A stretch of 64,000 bases of DNA from Nostoc sp. UHCC 0870. Its GTDB lineage: Bacteria; Cyanobacteriota; Cyanobacteriia; Cyanobacteriales; Nostocaceae. The position numbers and the translations under genes are program-made. Of the stretch, positions 35,064 to 42,605 are shown piece after piece (position 1 is the stretch's first letter; each line of letters begins with the position of its first letter). A model generated the notes under the pieces. It ran no database searches and was not told where the DNA came from. It worked only from the letters and a program-made list of their open reading frames with translations. Location: the NCBI RefSeq assembly GCF_022063185.1, contig NZ_CP091913.1, forward strand, positions 5,371,141 to 5,435,140, read 5' to 3'.

Positions 35064-35645
35064 TTAATTTGAATGTTATGAGTGATGTGGGGGCGGGTTT
35101 ACCCGAATCATCGTGAATAATTGAGGATATCTGTGAACCCGCCTTTACTAAAATCTAAAATTGGTGACTTGTAAATCAAGTTTTGCAACTCGAAAATCAA
35201 GTTTACAACTTGTAAATTAAGTTCACGACTCAGAAATCAAGTTTACGATTGATAAATTAACTTTACGAGTCGTAAATCAATGTGAGAACTCGTAAATTAA
35301 TTTTTTGGCTTATATCTCAATATTTTTGATGTGTAACCGTGTTATTATGCCAAAATTCGGCAATGCGATCGCAACTAAAAGAGCAGCGATATCTATGATC
35401 GCTCTTGACACTCAATACACTCTCTAGGCAAATTAAGGTTTTTAGCTCTACTAAACCTTATTGGCAGATCATAAATTTTAAGTTAAGTATAATAGCATGA
35501 TTAGTTAGTGGATAAATAGCTAATAATATCAGTAAATTTACTAGATTGTTTTCAAATTAATCTGAAAAAAGTACACGTTTGCTTTGCATATTTGCTAAAA
35601 TATTAGTACGATTAATATACTTGCCTAAGCGCACTAAAAACCAGG
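35064..35645. other. Gene-free region upstream of sspD with 20-bp repeat array
   Basis: A stretch of 580 bases without a supported gene. It contains the periodic repeat array at 35165-35325, one HIP1 octamer near 35364, and a long A/T-rich leader before the SspD-like start. The leader from 35480 to 35645 contains A/T-rich TATTAGTAC-type boxes suitable for a promoter, but no clear -35/-10 pair can be fixed. Confidence 0.6.
35165..35325. repeat. 20-bp periodic imperfect repeat array, about 8 units
   Basis: Eight consecutive units with the consensus RACTCGTAAATCAAGTTTAC, in strict 20-base phase after the first unit (21 bases). Each unit is itself partly palindromic: AACTTG-TAAAT-CAAGTT in the best copies. 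There are no spacers, so this is not CRISPR. The two-helical-turn period would place every unit on one face of the DNA, as in iterons or operator arrays. It lies about 320 bases upstream of the SspD-like start. Confidence 0.85.
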
Positions 35646-36446
35646 ATGGCAGAGAAAAAAGTTAGACATATACTGGGGCTTTCTGGGGGTAAGGATAGCA
35701 CGGCTTTAGCGGTATTACTGCATAAGGAAATTCCAGAGATGGAATACTTTTTTTGTGATACCCATAAGGAATTACCGGAAACTTACGATTATCTTGACCG
35801 CATTAAAGCCCGTCTGGGGCTTAAAATTCATTATCTCAGTGATAAACGCGGTTTTGACCATTGGTTAGCGATTCATGATGGTTTGTTACCTTCTCCCCAA
35901 ATGCGGTGGTGTACGGTGAAGATGAAAATTAAGCCGTTGGAGGATTTTGTGGGGGATGATGAGGCTATTAGTTATGTTGGTATCCGTGCTGATGAAAACC
36001 GTGATGGTTATATCTCCACTAAACCTAATATTAAACCTGTGTTTCCTTTTAAGGAACAGGGTTTAGTTAGGGCTGATATTATTCGGCTTTTAGAAGAAAG
36101 TGGAATTGGACTCCCTGACTATTATCGCTGGCGCAGTCGTTCTGGGTGTTTTTTCTGTTTCTTCCAACGCAAGTATGAATGGGTAATGTTGGCGCAGGAA
36201 CATCCTGATTTATTTCAAAAGGCTGTTGAGTATGAATCTAATCATGCTGATGGACGTACCTATACTTGGACTGATGGGGAAAGTTTATTGCAGCTTCTAG
36301 CACGCAAGGATGAAATTATTGCTCAACATGAAAAGTTAATGGCTAAAGAGAAAAACGAAGCTTTTAACCCTTATGTAGCTGAAACATTAGAAGCACTTTT
36401 AGATAAAGAAGATGATAATTTGCCTTGTTTAGCTTGTCATTTGTAA
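35646..36446 (+). CDS. sspD: SspD/DndC-like ATP pyrophosphatase (PAPS reductase fold)
   Basis: A 266-residue protein of the PAPS-reductase/ATP-pyrophosphatase superfamily. The PP-loop reads LSGGKDSTA (12-20). Cysteines that could hold an iron-sulfur cluster or carry sulfur are Cys37, Cys89 (MRWCTVK), Cys168 and Cys171 (GCFFC) and a C-terminal pair Cys261/Cys264. In phosphorothioation systems this enzyme activates the DNA phosphate for sulfur insertion; I infer that role from context with the DUF4007 protein, ATPase and cysteine desulfurase. The start ATG is preceded by a weak AGG. It is separated from sspC by about 2.9 kb of inserted DNA. Confidence 0.83.
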   Translation: MAEKKVRHILGLSGGKDSTALAVLLHKEIPEMEYFFCDTHKELPETYDYLDRIKARLGLKIHYLSDKRGFDHWLAIHDGLLPSPQMRWCTVKMKIKPLEDFVGDDEAISYVGIRADENRDGYISTKPNIKPVFPFKEQGLVRADIIRLLEESGIGLPDYYRWRSRSGCFFCFFQRKYEWVMLAQEHPDLFQKAVEYESNHADGRTYTWTDGESLLQLLARKDEIIAQHEKLMAKEKNEAFNPYVAETLEALLDKEDDNLPCLACHL

Positions 36447-36519
36447 TTCTCACCAATATTAAATATTTTATTTTGACAAGAGCTAGTGCGATCGCCCTAA
36501 CTCCTGTATAGTTTATTTC

Positions 36520-36750
36520 CTAACCTTGCTGTCTAATTAATACACTCACTACATCGCCTAATTCACCTAAACTTCCTGCTATGACTGGTTTTGACCAAGA
36601 ACCCACTTCTGCATAACCTGTAGTATGTAGCTGATAAATTGTTCTCCTGACTAGTTCAGGACTACCCACTAATATGTGCTTTATCTTTTCTCGCCTCACC
36701 TGGACTTGATTGCTACTGCTATCTTCTAACCTCAAAAATTCTTCCGCCAT
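36520..36750 (-). CDS. Small conserved cyanobacterial protein (76 aa)
   Basis: A 76-residue soluble protein (MAEEFLRLEDSSSNQVQVRR at the start, ending DVVSVLIRQQG) with no recognised domain. It is read divergently from the XRE-HNH gene across a 100-base region that contains a perfect 18-bp palindrome. This suggests the two genes share an operator and that the HTH of the neighbour may control both. Sequence style supports a real gene. Function is unknown. Confidence 0.6.
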   Translation of the reverse strand: MAEEFLRLEDSSSNQVQVRREKIKHILVGSPELVRRTIYQLHTTGYAEVGSWSKPVIAGSLGELGDVVSVLIRQQG

Positions 36751-36780
36751 AACGCACCTGTTTAAAATTATCTCTGTGTT

Positions 36781-36822
36781 GTTATCATATATGATAACTT
36801 TTACGACAAGTTAGTTATCATA
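36781..36822. promoter_or_regulatory. Palindromic operator candidate between divergent genes
   Basis: A perfect 18-bp palindrome GTTATCATATATGATAAC at 36781-36798. A half-site GTTATCATA follows at 36814-36822, 33 bases (about three helical turns) after the first half-site begins. It lies between the start codons of the 76-residue gene and the XRE-HNH gene. The natural candidate ligand is the XRE-type HTH of the latter. Confidence 0.7.
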
Positions 36823-36866
36823 AAAGTTAACAAAATTGCGATCGCTATCCTGTGATAATGGAAATT

Positions 36867-38240
36867 ATGGGAAAAGCAGGACAAGCACTTAAACAGGTTT
36901 TAGAGTCTTACAACATCAGCCAAAGCCAACTCGCGGCGGGTTTAGGTGTTGAGCGTCCGATTGTCTTCCGTTGGTATCATGAAAAAATTGATCCTACGGC
37001 TGAAACTGTTGCAGAAATTGTCAAGGCGTTAAATAAGATTAATCAATCTGCTGCTAATGATTTTATTCAAGTATATTTAGGAGATTTAATTTTATTTAGA
37101 AATCCCATCATGAATCAGGATTTACCACTGTCAGATAAAGTTAATGTTACAGTTTTATCCCAAATATTTAACAATATTACTAACTCATATAAATATCTTT
37201 ATTTTTTATCAATATTAGATATTCTCAAAAGAAGAAATTTTGATACTTTATCGCCTATTAGCTTTCGGGAAATTATTGTCGAGATATTAGCTAATGCTTG
37301 GTATCCACACAATTATTTTAAACTGTCTTTTGGGAAGCAAGACCAAATTGCTAATAAATTAGATGCTCTTGAACTTGAAATTACAGAACCGATTTTAAAG
37401 TTTAGAGATACTGATAAAAAGCTTTTGCGGACAGCCATTAATAACCAAAATCTCGATGATATTGTTATTTCAATTAATCGCTATGTGTCTTATCGTTTAA
37501 TTCGTCCTTTCTTTGCTCAAGAAACAAGGGGCTTAAAAGATTATGATGTTAATCCCGCTATTATTAATTTAGCTAACAATCAATTTGATACTAGAAAGCC
37601 TTTATATTGCTTCAATTCTGAAGACCAAAAAAATTGTAACGCCATTATTTTGCATCCTGACTGGATTCAGTATTTAGAGGAGAATTACACAATAGTTAGG
37701 GGTTGGGCTGCTTGGGAATGGTTGAATTATATGCAGCAGAGAAACCCCAGCACCCCTAATGTAGTTAATAAATTATTTATGCCACAAGAGAGAGATTATC
37801 TAGGTAATCAAACTAAATATTGGAAAACCATTTTAGAACATCGAGAGATTGAATGTATTTATTCTAAAATTAAATTAAATAAGAATGAAATTTCTTTAGA
37901 TCATTATTTACCTTGGTCTTTTGTAGCTCATGATCAGTTATGGAATTTAATTCCAACTACAAAATCTGTTAATTCTTCTAAGTCTAATAATTTACCATCA
38001 GAAACATATTTACGTGATTTTGTATCATTACAGCATTTAGGCTTAACTATTTATAAGCAAAATGTCTCTCAAACAAAATGGTTAAATGATATTGAATCTT
38101 TTGTGGCAGAGTTGAAAGTTGATCAACCAGATGATTTATTAAATTTAGAAATTCTGATGAATGTTTATACAAAAACTATCCAACCTTTGATTTCTTTAGC
38201 TACTCTGCAAGGTTTTAGCCCTAATTGGGTTTACACTTGA
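36867..38240 (+). CDS. XRE-family HTH fused to HNH endonuclease
   Basis: A 457-residue protein from ATG 36867; GTG 36852 and ATG 36858 are in-frame alternatives. The first 70 residues form an XRE-type helix-turn-helix (QALKQVLESYNISQSQLAAG, then ETVAEIVKALNKIN) closely like stand-alone cyanobacterial regulators. Residues about 75-320 are an uncharacterised helical domain. Residues about 329-378 form an HNH nuclease: Cys330 in IECIYSK, SLDHYLPWS with Asp345-His346, then WNLIPTTKSVN and SSKSNNLP. The HTH-nuclease fusion suggests a self-regulated DNA-cleaving effector. It lacks a DUF262 domain, so it is not a plain SspE. It follows the SspD-like gene in the same orientation. Confidence 0.82.
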   Translation: MGKAGQALKQVLESYNISQSQLAAGLGVERPIVFRWYHEKIDPTAETVAEIVKALNKINQSAANDFIQVYLGDLILFRNPIMNQDLPLSDKVNVTVLSQIFNNITNSYKYLYFLSILDILKRRNFDTLSPISFREIIVEILANAWYPHNYFKLSFGKQDQIANKLDALELEITEPILKFRDTDKKLLRTAINNQNLDDIVISINRYVSYRLIRPFFAQETRGLKDYDVNPAIINLANNQFDTRKPLYCFNSEDQKNCNAIILHPDWIQYLEENYTIVRGWAAWEWLNYMQQRNPSTPNVVNKLFMPQERDYLGNQTKYWKTILEHREIECIYSKIKLNKNEISLDHYLPWSFVAHDQLWNLIPTTKSVNSSKSNNLPSETYLRDFVSLQHLGLTIYKQNVSQTKWLNDIESFVAELKVDQPDDLLNLEILMNVYTKTIQPLISLATLQGFSPNWVYT

Positions 38241-38249
38241 AATTCTTAA

Positions 38250-38277
38250 TTTTGAATTTTGAATTTTGAATTTTGAA
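38250..38277. repeat. TTTTGAA heptamer array at helicase truncation point
   Basis: Four perfect TTTTGAA units between the HNH stop codon and the first helicase codons. The helicase homology begins directly after the array, so the array marks the junction of a deletion or insertion. Confidence 0.85.
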
Positions 38278-38793
38278 TTTGTATTAGACATTCCCCAATA
38301 TATCCTCAATCGGTTAGCCGCAGACGAACAACGCAACCTCCGCATCATCCTAGAACTGGAAGCACTCGCCCCACATCATCAACGCATCATAGTATTTAAT
38401 ACCTGCGTGGAACACGCCCAACTCATCGCTTCTATATTGCGTTTACGAGGCTTGAATGCTGATGCGGTGACAGGTGAAACCCCCAAACCCGAACGAGAAA
38501 GACTGATTCAAAGCTTTAAAGACCAACAAACCCAAACCAAGATTTTATGTAACTACGGCGTGTTAACCACTGGCTTCGACGCACCTAAAACCAGTGCTGC
38601 TGTTATCGCCCGTCCTACCAAATCCCTGGTTCTCTACAGCCAAATGGTAGGACGCGCCATCAGAGGAATCAAAGCTGGGGGTAATGCTACAGCCGAAATA
38701 GTCACCGTTGTAGATAGTCAACTCCCTGGTTTTGGTTCAGTCGCATCAGCCTTCCACAATTGGGAAGACGTTTGGAGGAAAACCCATGAATAA
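38278..38793 (+). pseudogene. 5'-truncated SF2 helicase (C-terminal half only)
   Basis: About 170 codons with the C-terminal RecA-like domain of an SF2 helicase: motif IV region IIVFNTCVEHA, motif V NYGVLTTGFDAPK and motif VI QMVGRAIRG. The Walker A and DEAH motifs of the N-terminal domain are absent here and not found elsewhere in the window. No convincing start codon exists; a TTG at 38266 lies in the repeat array itself. The 3' end is intact and overlaps the GHKL ATPase start by 8 bases (ATGAATAA), showing the former operon coupling. It is either a remnant or a helicase fragment expressed without a motor. Confidence 0.85.
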
Positions 38794-40609
38794 CGCCCAT
38801 GATATCGTTCCCACACACCTCGCAGTCCAAGCCATGCGGGATAACGGTTATAAAAACGCCGCCTACGCTTTAGCCGAATTAATGGATAATGCCATTCAAG
38901 CCGGTGCATCGCAAGTAGAACTGCTGTGTGGGGAACGGAAAGAACAGGGGGAAGTGAGGAGGCGATCGCGCATTGAACAAATCGCCGTGTTAGATAATGG
39001 TTGTGGGATGGATGCGAATGTCTTACGTCTCGCCCTGCAATTTGGTAATGGTACTCATTTAGAAAAAGATAAACATACCGGAATCGGTCGTTTTGGTATG
39101 GGTTTACCCTCGTCTTCTATTTCTCAATGTCAGAGAGTTGATGTCTGGTCATGGCAAAATGGCATAGAAAACGCACTGCATAGTTACCTAGATTTAGATG
39201 AAATCAAAACTCGGCGGATGACCGAAGTACCAGAACCGACACCTCAACCAATTCCCATGACTTGGAGAAACATCGGTCATAAATTTGGTGACAGTGGCAC
39301 ATTAGTAGTATGGTCAAACATCGACCGTTGTATATGGCGCACCGGCAAAGCAATTATTGATAATTCTGAATTTGTGATTGGTAGAATGTACCGCAAATTT
39401 ATTAATAGCGGTAAAGTCAAAATCCGTATGGTAGCCTTTGATTTAGAAGCTTTATATAGCCTGATTTTAGAAAAATATGCCCTACCCAATGACCCAGGTT
39501 ATCTAATAGAAAAAACATCTTGCGATCCACCATTTGATAATCAGGCGATGTTCCAAACTTGGCAGGGAGATACATCTTATGAAGCCACTTTTACTATTAA
39601 TTTTAATGAACAAGAACATGAAGTCAAAGTTCGTTTTTCTTATGCTAAAGAAGAAGCACGGCTAATAGAGGGAGTGAATAATCCAGGAAGTACACCTCAC
39701 GGACAACACGCTAAGAAAAACATTGGCGTTTCTATAGTTCGTGCTGGTAGAGAATTAGAGCTAGATATCGGAATTGTGAATGGTTATGAAGCAACAGAAC
39801 GCTGGTGGGGAGTAGAAGTAGAATTTCCACCCTCTCTTGATGATATTTTTGGAGTCACCAATAATAAACAATCCGCTCGTAATTTTAGTGAACTTTTAAG
39901 AGTCAATATTCAATCTTTATTGGATGAAGGTAAAACAATTACCCAATTAAAAGAAGAACTTAAAGAAGACGGAGATCCAAAAAGTCCTCTTTTAGATATA
40001 GCTCATAAAATAAATACTCAATTAAGTGTTATCCGTGGTTTACTCAAAGCACAAACAAAAGGTACTCGTAGTAACCCAGAAAAACGCCATGACCCTTATA
40101 AACCTGAAAAAGTAGCAACAACTGTAACTAAAGAACGTAAATCACAAGGTTATAAAGGTCAAAGTGATATAGATGAACAATTACCCAAAGAAGAACGTAA
40201 ACAAGTTATCAAAGAAACTCTTAAAGAAGACGGAGTAACTGAAACCAAAGCCGAATTATTAGCCGCCACAACAGTAGATGACGGTTTAAAGTATACCTTT
40301 GTCGAATCTCCGCTTGATACACCTGCTTTCTTCTCCGTTAAACCTAGAGGCGGAGCAATTATTGTTACTCTAAATACCAATCATCCAGCTTATAAAAACT
40401 TAGTTGAAATATTAGAAGAAGATGTAGATAAAGCCGATATAGATACCTTACGTTCTCGCTTAGTTAACTCTTTAGATGGTTTAAAATTACTGCTAATGGC
40501 ATGGGCAAGATATGAAGATGAACAGCCCGATGGTAAATTTAAAGATAATGCTCAAGATACCCGCATTGATTGGGGGAGAGTCGCTAGGAGGTTTTTAGAG
40601 AATGAATAG
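38786..40609 (+). CDS. GHKL (Hsp90/MORC-like) ATPase
   Basis: A 607-residue protein with a complete Bergerat ATP-binding fold: motif N ELMDNAIQAG (31-40), the DNGCGM box (70-75) and the Gly-rich lid GIGRFGMGLP (99-108). The middle region contains an S5-fold-like segment, and residues about 400-490 are Lys/Glu-rich and helical. GHKL ATPases of this type occur in prokaryotic restriction and phosphorothioation contexts and are ancestral to eukaryotic MORC proteins. The start ATG 38786 has GGAGGAAA 4 bases upstream and overlaps the helicase remnant. It is followed 15 bases later by two small genes in the same operon. I infer a role as effector or DNA-remodelling partner. Confidence 0.85.
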   Translation: MNNAHDIVPTHLAVQAMRDNGYKNAAYALAELMDNAIQAGASQVELLCGERKEQGEVRRRSRIEQIAVLDNGCGMDANVLRLALQFGNGTHLEKDKHTGIGRFGMGLPSSSISQCQRVDVWSWQNGIENALHSYLDLDEIKTRRMTEVPEPTPQPIPMTWRNIGHKFGDSGTLVVWSNIDRCIWRTGKAIIDNSEFVIGRMYRKFINSGKVKIRMVAFDLEALYSLILEKYALPNDPGYLIEKTSCDPPFDNQAMFQTWQGDTSYEATFTINFNEQEHEVKVRFSYAKEEARLIEGVNNPGSTPHGQHAKKNIGVSIVRAGRELELDIGIVNGYEATERWWGVEVEFPPSLDDIFGVTNNKQSARNFSELLRVNIQSLLDEGKTITQLKEELKEDGDPKSPLLDIAHKINTQLSVIRGLLKAQTKGTRSNPEKRHDPYKPEKVATTVTKERKSQGYKGQSDIDEQLPKEERKQVIKETLKEDGVTETKAELLAATTVDDGLKYTFVESPLDTPAFFSVKPRGGAIIVTLNTNHPAYKNLVEILEEDVDKADIDTLRSRLVNSLDGLKLLLMAWARYEDEQPDGKFKDNAQDTRIDWGRVARRFLENE

Positions 40610-40624
40610 CGAAGTGATAAAATA

Positions 40625-40969
40625 ATGTCTAATGAACTACAAAATGATCCGTTTTTTACAGAACTCTGTCAAGAATACACATCCTCAGAAATCGCAGAAA
40701 TCGAAAAATACTTAACAGAGTGGGATAAGGCAAGTTATATCAGCGTTTCTCATAACATTTTAGATCATGCCGCCAGAAAAGAAATTGACCCATTAAAATT
40801 ACTCCGTAAAGCACATAATTTTAACAAAAAAGGAGCAATAAGAGTACCAAAAACAGGTTATCGTCAAGATAGTTCAGCCGTTTATCGTAAAGGAAATGAA
40901 TATTTAATTGTGCGTCCAGATAAATTTGGAACTGAAAAAATAGTCACTTATGGAGTGAACGATGACTAA
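40625..40969 (+). CDS. Unknown small protein in phosphorothioation island (114 aa)
   Basis: A 114-residue protein with an acidic helical N-terminus (FFTELCQEYTSSEIAEIEKY) and a basic C-terminal part (KKGAIRVPKTGYRQDSSAVY then VRPDKFGTEKI). No family was recognised. It lies 15 bases after the GHKL ATPase and overlaps the next gene by 8 bases, so it is cotranscribed and probably works with the ATPase. It may correspond to a small subunit of an SspFGH-like module, but that is only an inference from position. Confidence 0.72.
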   Translation: MSNELQNDPFFTELCQEYTSSEIAEIEKYLTEWDKASYISVSHNILDHAARKEIDPLKLLRKAHNFNKKGAIRVPKTGYRQDSSAVYRKGNEYLIVRPDKFGTEKIVTYGVNDD

Positions 40970-41360
40970 TACTACCCTGACTAATCAAAATCCTGAACTA
41001 ACTAAAAATTATATCATTCAACTGTTAGCTCAGTTAACAATTGACTACCAAAATAGTAAATCAGAACGTCAGGCGATCGCTCATCAATTACCTGTATCAG
41101 AAACGGAATTTACATTATTAGAAGAAATTGAACTATTAACTACAGATATTCGAGGTTATGCTAGTCAAATTAAAGCTAGAGGATATATAGAGAATACACA
41201 ACAAGCAATTAAAAAACTCAAACAAAAACGAGTGTTTGATGTTCCTAGTATTTCCCAGTTGTATTTGCATAATTCTCATGAATACGAGAATATCAAATCA
41301 TACCTAAGAATGTTAGATTATTTACGATTACTAATTTTAGAATATTTAACCTTTCCGTAA
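40962..41360 (+). CDS. Unknown helical small protein in phosphorothioation island (132 aa)
   Basis: A 132-residue, largely helical protein with a coiled-coil-like middle (EFTLLEEIELLTTDIRGYAS and NTQQAIKKLKQKR). No family was recognised. It overlaps the preceding small gene by 8 bases and is the last gene of the GHKL cluster before a 90-base spacer with a CGCAGAGRCGCAGAG repeat and the cysteine desulfurase. It is presumably part of the same transcription unit. Confidence 0.7.
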   Translation: MTNTTLTNQNPELTKNYIIQLLAQLTIDYQNSKSERQAIAHQLPVSETEFTLLEEIELLTTDIRGYASQIKARGYIENTQQAIKKLKQKRVFDVPSISQLYLHNSHEYENIKSYLRMLDYLRLLILEYLTFP

Positions 41361-41373
41361 AAGTGATTAAATC

Positions 41374-41443
41374 TCACGCAGAGGCGCAGAGACGCAGAGA
41401 GTTAAGAGAGTTGTTATGATAATTTTCTGCGTTACTCCGCGTT
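41374..41443. repeat. ACGCAGAGGCGCAGAGACGCAGAG dispersed repeat
   Basis: A direct repeat of CGCAGAG units at about 41376-41400, with partly complementary TCTGCGTTACTCCGCGTTT at 41425-41443. It is the same family as the hairpin at 19921-19990. It fills the spacer between the small unknown gene and the cysteine desulfurase and may act as a hairpin terminator or processing site. Confidence 0.7.
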
Positions 41444-41450
41444 TAAAAAA

Positions 41451-42605
41451 ATGACTAAAATAATCTACCTCGATTACCACTCAACTACTCCAGTTGACCC
41501 CAGAGTAGCCGAGAAAGTCATGTACTATATGACTACCGCCTTTGGTAATGCTAATAGTGTAGATCATAGTTATGGAGACGAAGCAGCAAAAGCAGTTAAG
41601 CAAGCACGTCAACAAATAGCAGAATTAATCAACGCTTCCCCCAAAGAAATTATTTTTACATCTGGTGCAACAGAAAGCATTAACTTAGCAATTCAAGGAC
41701 ATATTTCTCAACAAAATACCCCCGCCAAAATCATTGTTTCCCCAGTTGAACACAAAGCCGTTTTAGATACCTGCAAAGCATTAGCTAAAAAAGGATTGAT
41801 TGAAGTTATTTGCTTAAAAGTCAATCAACAAGCGCAGATTGATTTAGAACATCTAGCAAAAGTCTGCTCAAAAGGTGCTGCTTTAATTTGTGTGATGGCG
41901 GCTAACAACGAAGTAGGGACAATTTACCCCATAGAAAAAATTGGCGCGATCGCCTCATCCCACAATATCCCTTTTTTATGCGACGCATCCCAAGCAGTAG
42001 GGAAAATTCCCCTCAACTTCCAAGACTGGGGGATTACCTATCTAGCTATTTCTGGACATAAACTCTACGCACCCAAAGGCGTTGGTGCATTAGTAGTCAG
42101 GAAAAATCATCATCTCCCACCGATGATTTACGGCGGGGGACATCAACAGGGACTCAGATCCGGTACACTCAACGTCCCCGGAATCGCTGGTTTAGGGGAA
42201 GCTTGCAGATTGAGAGGTTTGGAGATGGAAAGGGATGAAAGTAAAATTGCAGTTTTGCGATCGCAATTACAAAACCTCCTACAATCAAAAATCCCTAACT
42301 TAGTAGTGAACGGAGACTTAAACAACCGCTTATCAGGTAACTTACATATTTCTATCCCTGACATCCCCAATACTGCCATAATTGCGAGACTGCGCCATCA
42401 ATTAGCTATATCTACAGGTGCTGCTTGTTCATCAGGTATTGTTGCACCCTCTCACGTTCTACAAGCTATGAATCTCTCAGAAAATATAATTGAAGGTGCA
42501 TTAAGAATTGGTATTGGTAAATTTACAACCAAAGCAGAAATCGAAACAGCATCCTCTCTGATCATTAATGCAGTCAATGCAATTCATCAAATTTATTTTT
42601 TATAA
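41451..42605 (+). CDS. sspA: Cysteine desulfurase (SspA/DndA/IscS family)
   Basis: A 384-residue PLP-dependent enzyme that takes sulfur from cysteine. It has Lys204 in SGHKLYAPKG for the cofactor and the active Cys326 in STGAACSSG, with a normal IscS/NifS-like length. In phosphorothioation systems such an enzyme feeds sulfur to the SspD/DndC protein. Placement at the end of the island favours that role, but a general Fe-S role cannot be excluded from sequence alone. The ATG follows a repeat-filled spacer. The 3' end overlaps the convergent lipoprotein gene by 13 bases. Confidence 0.88.
   Translation: MTKIIYLDYHSTTPVDPRVAEKVMYYMTTAFGNANSVDHSYGDEAAKAVKQARQQIAELINASPKEIIFTSGATESINLAIQGHISQQNTPAKIIVSPVEHKAVLDTCKALAKKGLIEVICLKVNQQAQIDLEHLAKVCSKGAALICVMAANNEVGTIYPIEKIGAIASSHNIPFLCDASQAVGKIPLNFQDWGITYLAISGHKLYAPKGVGALVVRKNHHLPPMIYGGGHQQGLRSGTLNVPGIAGLGEACRLRGLEMERDESKIAVLRSQLQNLLQSKIPNLVVNGDLNNRLSGNLHISIPDIPNTAIIARLRHQLAISTGAACSSGIVAPSHVLQAMNLSENIIEGALRIGIGKFTTKAEIETASSLIINAVNAIHQIYFL

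Noticed and set aside
35165..35325. CRISPR array
   Set aside because: The 20-base units are contiguous and partly degenerate, with no spacers and no cas genes nearby.
36867..38240. SspE effector
   Set aside because: The nuclease has an HNH-type site but no DUF262 domain or DGQQR-like motif, and its N-terminus is an HTH.
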